Positions 6,640-12,422 of a stretch of 12,422 nt of DNA are shown one piece after another. Within the stretch, counting starts at the first letter, position 1. Each line of letters starts with the position of its first letter. Both the position numbers and the translations under genes were made by a program. The notes beneath the pieces were generated by a model that saw nothing but the letters and a program-made list of their open reading frames with translations, was not told the DNA's origin and did no database searches. Location of the stretch: NCBI GenBank assembly GCA_016267585.1, contig JACQUT010000385.1, positions 1 to 12,422 of the forward strand, given 5' to 3'. This DNA comes from Cyanobacteria bacterium NC_groundwater_1444_Ag_S-0.65um_54_12. GTDB lineage: Bacteria; Cyanobacteriota; Sericytochromatia; S15B-MN24; VGJW01.

Positions 6640-7475
6640 TTCACTTCGGAAGTATAGCTCTTCAGGGTAACATCGGCTGGTGGCACCCCTGATGGAATAT
6701 TCTGGGAAAAGAGCGCTTGGCTGTGGGGAGCATCCTTGCGATCCACACCCCGTAGCTTATCGGTGGACAAGCTGAAGTATACGTTATCGGCGGGGTTCCA
6801 TTGATCGATCTTCCAACCTTTGCCATCTGGTCCCAGCGGCCTGATCAGATCAGCATAGCCAGCAGGTGGTATCGCCTGAACTATCAGGTTTGCTTCGATC
6901 TCCTTGGGCGTATCGGTAGGATTGGTACCAAAAAATATCGGGAAGGGAAGATTAAGCTCTAGCGTATTTAGCGGGTTTGCCACACCGGGCTGACTACTGC
7001 CAGCTATGCCAAGGAGGCGCCACTCGATATCAGCGGTAAGAGCAGGCTGTTGAACAATAGTAGATCGCACGTTCGGATCCCGGCCCCAGGGAGCTAGCTG
7101 CTTGAAGTGATCGACACGCTCCTGACCTGCCACGTTAGATAGAATAAAAACATCCGTCCATACATTGGTCTCTAGCTGTATATTACTGGGTAGCTCCAAA
7201 CTGACATTTCTTACGTTGGGTCCCAGGTATATTGGCAAATCCCAACCGATCGTGGGTAGATCTTTGGCCCAGGTACCGAAAGGCTTGGGACCATCACCGG
7301 GATTGCCAGAAACATCCACGGCGAAAAGATAACGAATCCCTGGATCTTGCGAAAGCTGCCCCTGGACCTGAAAGCGAAAAACCAGATTCTGCCGGCCCAA
7401 AGGCAAAGTAACGCCATTAGCACAACTACCAACTAGCAAACCCGAGAGCAGTAGTCTTGCCAGCCACCTGTCCAA
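6636..7475 (-). CDS. Putative lipoprotein of unknown family, directly after lptD
   Basis: I do not recognise this 279-aa protein. It starts with a classic lipoprotein signal: MDRWLARLLL, then LLVGSC with C18 in lipobox position. The mature part looks like a soluble all-beta domain, with alternating hydrophobic strands (LVFRFQVQGQL, RYLFAVDVSG, VSLELP, WTDVFILSN, ADIEWRLLG, LELNLPFPIFFG, EANLIVQAI), no further membrane segment and no other cysteine. The start is TTG, directly after the TGA of the LptD gene, with a strong GGAGGT Shine-Dalgarno inside the last codons of that gene. Translation should therefore be tightly tied to LptD. Its position suggests an outer-membrane partner of LptD, perhaps doing the job of LptE, but its length and sequence do not look like LptE as I know it. 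The lipid anchor is well supported; the function is inference. Confidence 0.82.
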   Translation of the reverse strand: MDRWLARLLLSGLLVGSCANGVTLPLGRQNLVFRFQVQGQLSQDPGIRYLFAVDVSGNPGDGPKPFGTWAKDLPTIGWDLPIYLGPNVRNVSLELPSNIQLETNVWTDVFILSNVAGQERVDHFKQLAPWGRDPNVRSTIVQQPALTADIEWRLLGIAGSSQPGVANPLNTLELNLPFPIFFGTNPTDTPKEIEANLIVQAIPPAGYADLIRPLGPDGKGWKIDQWNPADNVYFSLSTDKLRGVDRKDAPHSQALFSQNIPSGVPPADVTLKSYTSEVK

Positions 7476-10421
7476 TCAGTTACCTCCGCCAAAGGGTAAG
7501 CCGCTCCCGATACCACCAGGTCCTATGCCCGGAATGATGTTACCACTGCCCAGGGTATTGTTAGAAATATTTATCAGATCGGTATTGAAGGCAGTCATGC
7601 GTAACCTAAAAATAAAAGCCTCCAGCTGCCGATCGTATTCGAACGACAATATGAAATCATGCAGATCGCGGGAAATGCCTGCTTTGCTCAAACGATAATT
7701 ACGGCGCTCGCTGGGATTAGGAAAAGGATCTAAATCATACGAGCCAGCGGCGTAAATTTCCCAGTGATTGGACCAATTGTCGCCCAAAGAAGCCACCAGA
7801 TTGTTAGTCAAGCTAGCTATTTTACCACGATGCGGATCCCAGTTGAATTGGGTGCTAAACTGGATGCCAGAAGTCATGCTGTCCTGCCCCCAGGTACCGC
7901 CAAATGCTTCGGCCGTGCTACGAACGGTCAAACCCAGACTGGTATTTTGCCAGCGCCCACCCTTGAGATCCAGGTAAGGCACTTCTTTGAAGTGGTATCC
8001 AGTCGATAGCGTACCAGACACGCGCGGATCTGGATTGAAATTCAAAGAAGTAGTGTAATCTGCATAGCGAAAACGCACATAATCGTAACCGAAGTTATGC
8101 GTCCAAACCAGCTTGCTGTCAATGTTAATAGCTTCCCTGGCATTTATGGTTGTCTCTTTGTTGAGCTGGCCGGCATCCCAAAGGAAAGGGGTGGTACTGC
8201 GGCGCCTCGGATCCGGATCGTCAACCCCGCCAGGTAAAACTTTGCGATAGGTGATGTCTTGTGAGAGCCAGCTGGCAAAATTAGTACGCAGCAGGGCATT
8301 GGCGGTGACGCTGTAGCCAGCGTCGCCCGTGCTGTAGAACCGCTGCTCGAAACCAGAATTTCCAAAATCCAAGGTGGACCCTAATCCTAAAGGGTGCGCC
8401 TTGCCAGCCATGGCTAAACTGGGGCGAAAACGCGAGATAGGCGCCAAAAAGGGTTTCTTGGCTGGATTACTTCGCGCCCCGGCTATGCCGGCTTCCGGGA
8501 ACTGCGCCGATTCGAAATAGCGCCCCATATCGGCAATCAACGTGAAGGGTTGTATTTCAGGTAACAATGGCTTGCTGGTAAGTTTCAGTTCCGGCAATCT
8601 TTCTACGAAACGTCGGTTCACGATGTAACTTGGACTAGCAACCTCGGGTGGAAAGAAATAACGCTCAGGCTTCAGCAAAAATAGCTTGTCAATGCTGGCC
8701 TGGGCATTGCCCCATCCCAGATCGCTGGTGAGATCTATTTTTTCCGTTAACTCTTCGTTTTCACCGGGCGGCAAATTACCGCTGCGGGGGCTCACACGCT
8801 TCGTATAGCGATTATCCCAAGACACCCGCGTATTGCCCGACAAGGCCTGATCCAGGTGCAGCGTGCTATCGAGATTCTGTACCTCATCGGCTATTCCTTG
8901 CCCCGTATTGTCACTAGCCCCGACACTAGGTGTGGCACCTGGCGGCAAGGGCGGTGTACGCATGCGACTGGTATCGAATTTAGTTGCCAGGCGCAAAGCC
9001 GTGCCATCTTTGGCCCAGTTGGCATTGCCACTGTAAGAAGTAGCGACTTGGCCCGGCTGCTGCCCTCTGCTGCCTCTTTCTTCCCGGAAGGAACGATTCA
9101 GACTGTAATTGATTCCACTGCGTTGATCGGTGATGGCAATGCTATTGGCTGCATGATCTTCTCGGGCATCCTTGCTCAGGAGATCGTTTTCGGAAAGCGG
9201 TTTCAAATTAGGGCCGAAAACGGTCTGGGCATTTTGCACCGTGTAAATATTGTAATCCTCGGCATTAAGATCCACCGTCATGGTGTCGAATAGCCGTTGC
9301 TGATGCCGTACATGCCAAAGGTAGTCATCAAAAGGACGGCGGCGGTCGGGATCGTAACCGTGTAAATAAATCATACTCGGCTGACGGGGAGCTCCGGTTA
9401 GCGGGTCGACTCCTTGCGGATTGGGATCACTTTGCGCCAAACCATAGGTTTCGAAGAGCGAAAGTGCGGTCGGCAGGTTAGCCAGATTATGGGATACCCC
9501 CAATCCCAGCCCCTTTTTCTGCATCCAGTTAGTATAGAGTGTTCCGCTATGCTGATCTGACAGCCGGTATCCCCAGGTAGTCTTGACAAAGAAACCTTCC
9601 ACGTCATTTTGGCCAAAAGCCACGCTCGTTTCACGTTTTTTCAACGGCACCCAGAAAAACGGCACCCAAAACAAGCGGCGATTATTCAAGTAAACCCAGG
9701 CATCCCATCCCATAGCATAATCTTCCGGAACCAGCTCGAGTCGGGTCGCGGTCATGTGATAATGCGGCGTTTGCTCGCTCAGGATCTCATCGCAGGTGCT
9801 GAACGTGCCATCGAGGACGACATACTTGCGCCGCCCCTCAGAAAGAAGCTGGCGTCCGGAAACGATGACAGCTTGATTACCAGCCGGCGCAGGAACCGTC
9901 AGCAGTGCATCTTTGACGGTAGCATCCTGAGATTTCAGATTATAAGTAAGCTCTGAACCCTTTACCGTTTGACTTCCCTTGGTATCCTGCTGGGTCAAGA
10001 TGAAAGGCACTTCGGTATGAACCGTTTGGGAAGCCTGATCGACATGGAGGCTCTCGGTCGTGAGCCGCGTTCCTTGGTGGCTAACCGTAACATTCCCGCG
10101 CGCTATCGCTTTTCGGCTCTGCCGATCGTACTCTATGACGTCAGCTCGCAATTTCACCATATTAGAATTGGTAGCCGCCGGCATTGCTGCGCCAGGCTCG
10201 CTCACCGGTCCAGGTCCGCCAGGAAACGTACCACTATCGCTCATCGGTCCAGGTCCGCCACCCGGAAGTGCCCCGGGGGCAGGAACAGCTTCCGTACTCT
10301 CGCCGGGAAGTGTCGGTGGGCCTCCGGGAACTGCTCCGGGAGGTGGCTGCGCATGAGCTTGGCCTGGCTGAAGCACAAAGGCTAGAGCTAGTAAACCGGC
10401 TAGCGTCGATCTACACGCCAC
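7476..10421 (-). CDS. lptD: LptD/OstA-type outer-membrane LPS-assembly protein
   Basis: The 981-aa product would insert lipopolysaccharide, or a related glycolipid, into the outer leaflet of the outer membrane as the end point of the Lpt bridge. A signal peptide ends near AHA-Q (24/25). Residues about 26-82 are a Pro/Gly-rich linker. Residues about 88-175 form an OstA/LptA-like beta-jellyroll (MVKLRADVIEYDRQSRKAIARGN ... LTTESLHVD). The rest is a long beta-barrel beginning with the LptD-like stretch FWVPFFWVPLKK (251-262). The mature protein has one cysteine, C210, so the paired disulfides of Escherichia coli LptD cannot form. After the last clear barrel strand (FIFRLRMTAF) there is a Gly-rich tail of about 35 residues. 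It starts at GTG 10421, 10 nt after GGAG and overlapping the upstream permease gene by 22 nt. It is somewhat longer than E. coli LptD (784 aa). Confidence 0.9.
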   Translation of the reverse strand: MACRSTLAGLLALAFVLQPGQAHAQPPPGAVPGGPPTLPGESTEAVPAPGALPGGGPGPMSDSGTFPGGPGPVSEPGAAMPAATNSNMVKLRADVIEYDRQSRKAIARGNVTVSHQGTRLTTESLHVDQASQTVHTEVPFILTQQDTKGSQTVKGSELTYNLKSQDATVKDALLTVPAPAGNQAVIVSGRQLLSEGRRKYVVLDGTFSTCDEILSEQTPHYHMTATRLELVPEDYAMGWDAWVYLNNRRLFWVPFFWVPLKKRETSVAFGQNDVEGFFVKTTWGYRLSDQHSGTLYTNWMQKKGLGLGVSHNLANLPTALSLFETYGLAQSDPNPQGVDPLTGAPRQPSMIYLHGYDPDRRRPFDDYLWHVRHQQRLFDTMTVDLNAEDYNIYTVQNAQTVFGPNLKPLSENDLLSKDAREDHAANSIAITDQRSGINYSLNRSFREERGSRGQQPGQVATSYSGNANWAKDGTALRLATKFDTSRMRTPPLPPGATPSVGASDNTGQGIADEVQNLDSTLHLDQALSGNTRVSWDNRYTKRVSPRSGNLPPGENEELTEKIDLTSDLGWGNAQASIDKLFLLKPERYFFPPEVASPSYIVNRRFVERLPELKLTSKPLLPEIQPFTLIADMGRYFESAQFPEAGIAGARSNPAKKPFLAPISRFRPSLAMAGKAHPLGLGSTLDFGNSGFEQRFYSTGDAGYSVTANALLRTNFASWLSQDITYRKVLPGGVDDPDPRRRSTTPFLWDAGQLNKETTINAREAINIDSKLVWTHNFGYDYVRFRYADYTTSLNFNPDPRVSGTLSTGYHFKEVPYLDLKGGRWQNTSLGLTVRSTAEAFGGTWGQDSMTSGIQFSTQFNWDPHRGKIASLTNNLVASLGDNWSNHWEIYAAGSYDLDPFPNPSERRNYRLSKAGISRDLHDFILSFEYDRQLEAFIFRLRMTAFNTDLINISNNTLGSGNIIPGIGPGGIGSGLPFGGGN
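7482..7487 (-). promoter_or_regulatory. Shine-Dalgarno deciding a TTG start
   Basis: GGAGGT lies within the last codons of the LptD gene, 6 nt before TTG 7475. The spacing is ideal and no ATG or GTG is nearby, so this site fixes the TTG start of the lipoprotein gene. Confidence 0.85.
10198..10260. repeat. Two 24-nt direct repeats, 39-nt period, in the lptD linker
   Basis: Copies at 10198-10221 and 10237-10260 differ at one base. They encode a repeated GGPGP-x-S-x-x-G unit with a 13-residue period in the Pro/Gly-rich linker that follows the signal peptide of LptD. The linker may vary in length by slippage. Confidence 0.75.
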
Positions 10422-11479
10422 AGCAAAAAGACTCCGATGCCAGCATAAATAAAGTTCTCGATCCAGGCTGCTGGTACCGGATCGAGCATCCCCGCGTTGC
10501 CCATCGAGCGTGCGATAGACATGATGACGTAATAAATTGCCACCAATGCAATAGTGAGCGAAACAGCTATAAAGATGCCCAACCGACCGAAACGGAAACC
10601 CAAGGGGGCAGCCAAGAGCGCTACTACAAAGGCTGCTAAAGGCAAGCTGTACTTGAGATAATAATCCACCTCACTGGCTTTGGTATCGACCCCGGATTTT
10701 TTTAGCTCACGGATATGTCGTCTCAACTCAGCAGTAGTTTGCTCTTGGGGGGAAAGTTCACCGTGTCGATAGTAAGTCTGAGGATCTTGATTAACTCGTA
10801 GTGAACGGCTAGCAAAGGGCAGTTCGGCCGCCACAAAATTATTCGCGTCGTAACGGTGTTCAATCCCGTTACCGAGTTGCCAATCATTTCCTGACCAGAT
10901 ACCGCTTTTTGCCGTGAGCACGACGGGAATCTGACCTGACCGGTCAAAAACTATCACATCATAGAGCTGATTAGTGCGCTGATCGATTTGTTTTACGTAA
11001 AAATAACGATTACCTTCTCCTTTGAAAAATACATTGTCTTTAAAAATGGGTTTTTGCTGGCGCAGCATCAAGGTACGTACTAATTCCATGACTTGTCGGT
11101 TGGACCAAGGCACTACCTGATCGTTGAACCAAAACCCGATGGCGCTGACACCGAACGACGCCACGAGTATCGGAATACAGAGCCGACGAAAGCTGATCCC
11201 GCAAGCGCGCAGAGCAGTGACCTCGAAATCACGGGACAGCCGACCTACGGCTAGCAGCGTGGCAAAAAGATAAGCAACCGGGAAAGTGATGACCATTATG
11301 GCAGGCAGATTATAGAAAAGTAGGCGAACTACGACCATCACCGGAACGCCACTCTGTACGATGAGCGAGGCAAAGATATACAGCAAATTGACCAGATTCA
11401 TGAGCACGAATCCGCCAATCCCGGCAAGAAACGGGCGGATTAATTCACGAATCAAATAGCGGTCGAAAATCGTGATCAT
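10400..11479 (-). CDS. LptF/LptG-type LPS export permease, complete
   Basis: This 359-aa inner-membrane permease belongs to the YjgP/YjgQ family. With LptB it extracts lipopolysaccharide from the inner membrane and passes it to the periplasmic bridge. It begins in typical style (MITIFDRYLIRELIRPF) and has N-terminal membrane helices at about 16-42, 52-78 and 100-118. A periplasmic beta-jellyroll spans about 125-265, and three C-terminal helices lie at about 274-292, 300-322 and 336-354. The family loop TALRACGISFRRL is at 88-100. The start is ATG 11479, not the in-frame ATG at 11542: it overlaps the upstream stop as ATGA, gives the usual family length and removes a 21-residue non-homologous extension. 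It is paralogous to the preceding permease, and both end in RVDRR. Which of the two is LptF and which LptG cannot be decided by eye. Confidence 0.93.
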   Translation of the reverse strand: MITIFDRYLIRELIRPFLAGIGGFVLMNLVNLLYIFASLIVQSGVPVMVVVRLLFYNLPAIMVITFPVAYLFATLLAVGRLSRDFEVTALRACGISFRRLCIPILVASFGVSAIGFWFNDQVVPWSNRQVMELVRTLMLRQQKPIFKDNVFFKGEGNRYFYVKQIDQRTNQLYDVIVFDRSGQIPVVLTAKSGIWSGNDWQLGNGIEHRYDANNFVAAELPFASRSLRVNQDPQTYYRHGELSPQEQTTAELRRHIRELKKSGVDTKASEVDYYLKYSLPLAAFVVALLAAPLGFRFGRLGIFIAVSLTIALVAIYYVIMSIARSMGNAGMLDPVPAAWIENFIYAGIGVFLLWRVDRR

Positions 11480-12422
11480 CGTCGATCGACCCGCCCAAGC
11501 AAAACTATTCCCGTGATGCCGAAAATCACGTTTTGCAGCCAAGCTGCCAGCAAGGGATGCAGGTAACCGCCTTGCCCCATGGCCTGAAAAGTCTGCATGG
11601 CCGTGTAATAAAGAAATACCAAGATAACCGAGAGCGCCACGCCGATATAAGGGCCCAGCCGTGAAAAAAGCATTCCTAGCGGTGCCGCGATCAGCGCCGC
11701 GGCAAAAGTGGCTAGCGGTACGCTAAACTTCATATGATAAGCCACCTCTAGCTTGTGCGTAGTACCGCCACTCTTCTTCAGAGCACCGATCTGTTTATTC
11801 AGACTGTTGACATTCAGAGCGGCCGGATCGAGATCGCTACCCAGATAAGGGCTCTGCATCTGGAATTGAATGTTAAGATCTTTGAAGTGGATCTCATGTT
11901 CGACAAAGCCATCATCGCCATACTTGTGAACCGAGCCAGCAAATAACCGCCAGATACCGCTCGGTGAACTGCTGATCCAGCGACCAGTGCGCGCGGTGAT
12001 TACCTGAGGTAAACCCGGTCTGCTTTGATCCAGGATGAATATGTCATTCATCGTACCGGTCCGCGGATCTACCGCTTTGACGTAGAAATGGCGGCCCGCT
12101 GTTCCCTGAAAGAAAACATTAGGGCGGACGATTGGCCGCAACGATATCTTCATAAGATCCGTCTTTATTTCCCTGATGCGCTGGCTGCTCCACGGCACCA
12201 CCCAGTCATTGAAGAAGAAGTTGGCAACCGACACCAATGCCGCACCAGCCAGTATGGGCATGAGAATGCGTTTTACCGAGATACCGCTAGAACGCAGGGC
12301 GGTGATTTCTAGATCACGAGTCATGCGACCAATCCCGAGTAAACTGGAAAACAGATAAGCCACCGGAAAAGCTAGCACTACCACGCTGGGAAGCGTATAC
12401 AGCAAGAGCAATAATACTGGCC
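11476..12422 (-). CDS. LptF/LptG-type permease, 5' end outside window
   Basis: This reading frame is open to the window edge. The coding sequence visible here continues upstream of the TTG at 12411, through codons for Pro, Val and Leu. About 50 N-terminal residues, including the first membrane helix, are missing compared with the paralogue encoded next. The remaining 315 or so residues show membrane helix 2 (LYTLPSVVVLAFPVAYLF), the loop TALRSSGISVKRI, a periplasmic beta-jellyroll and three C-terminal helices (LATFAAALIAAPLG, YIGVALSVILVFLYY, WLQNVIFGITGIVLL). It should pair with the next gene product as the two transmembrane halves of an LptB2FG-type exporter. Its TGA is shared with the next start in an ATGA overlap. 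An LptB ATPase gene, and LptA/LptC genes, would be expected further upstream but are not in the window. Confidence 0.92.
   Translation of the reverse strand, partial: PVLLLLLYTLPSVVVLAFPVAYLFSSLLGIGRMTRDLEITALRSSGISVKRILMPILAGAALVSVANFFFNDWVVPWSSQRIREIKTDLMKISLRPIVRPNVFFQGTAGRHFYVKAVDPRTGTMNDIFILDQSRPGLPQVITARTGRWISSSPSGIWRLFAGSVHKYGDDGFVEHEIHFKDLNIQFQMQSPYLGSDLDPAALNVNSLNKQIGALKKSGGTTHKLEVAYHMKFSVPLATFAAALIAAPLGMLFSRLGPYIGVALSVILVFLYYTAMQTFQAMGQGGYLHPLLAAWLQNVIFGITGIVLLGRVDRR

Noticed and set aside
9969..10639. Overlapping plus-strand open frames of 98-151 codons
   Set aside because: They lie antisense to the lptD signal/linker region and the permease end, where Pro/Gly-rich GC-biased sequence keeps other frames open. 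Their products are low-complexity, with no domain.
11480..11542. Upstream in-frame ATG (11542) as start of the second permease
   Set aside because: It would add 21 residues unlike the family and a 67-nt overlap. ATG 11479 gives the usual length, the normal family N-terminus and an ATGA junction.
12409..12411. TTG at 12411 as the start of the first permease
   Set aside because: The frame continues open to the window edge, and comparison with the paralogue shows about 50 residues missing, so this is an internal leucine.

Overview
All genes in this window lie on the minus strand, so transcription runs from base 12422 towards base 1. The genes are packed end to end: most junctions overlap or abut, and the largest gap is about 70 nt. 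There are no RNA genes, CRISPR arrays or insertion sequences, and no gene-free stretch over 300 nt. I read the window as the 3' part of one long envelope operon whose promoter lies beyond base 12422 and whose last visible gene runs off at base 1.

In order of transcription: (1) a 5'-truncated LptF/LptG-type permease; (2) a complete second permease of the same family; (3) a 981-aa LptD/OstA-type outer-membrane protein; (4) a 279-aa putative lipoprotein of unknown family; (5) a 307-aa secreted protein that seems to be built from three subtilase-propeptide-like modules without a protease; (6) a subtilase (S8) with an intact catalytic triad and its own propeptide; (7) a secreted protein with two carboxypeptidase-regulatory-like beta domains and a GATase-like/DUF4350-like C-terminus; (8) a membrane-anchored Ser/Thr kinase with a zinc ribbon on each side of its kinase domain; (9) a kinase-like domain that has lost its catalytic motifs, fused to an intact PP2C phosphatase, cut by the window edge.

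Genes 1-3 indicate a diderm bacterium with a lipopolysaccharide-type transport bridge. Hanks-type kinase/PP2C signalling, zinc-ribbon kinases, frequent TTG/GTG starts and mid-range GC do not look proteobacterial. Eremiobacterota, Armatimonadota or non-photosynthetic Cyanobacteria relatives are possible, but this is a guess from gene style and not a phylogenetic result.

The likely theme is outer-membrane biogenesis (permeases, LptD, lipoprotein) co-expressed with a periplasmic or surface protease module (propeptide protein, subtilase, beta-domain protein) and a cytosolic phospho-signalling pair (kinase, pseudokinase-phosphatase). The most unusual points are the pseudokinase-PP2C fusion beside an active kinase, the separate multi-propeptide gene overlapping the protease, and a perfect 28-bp palindrome at that overlap.
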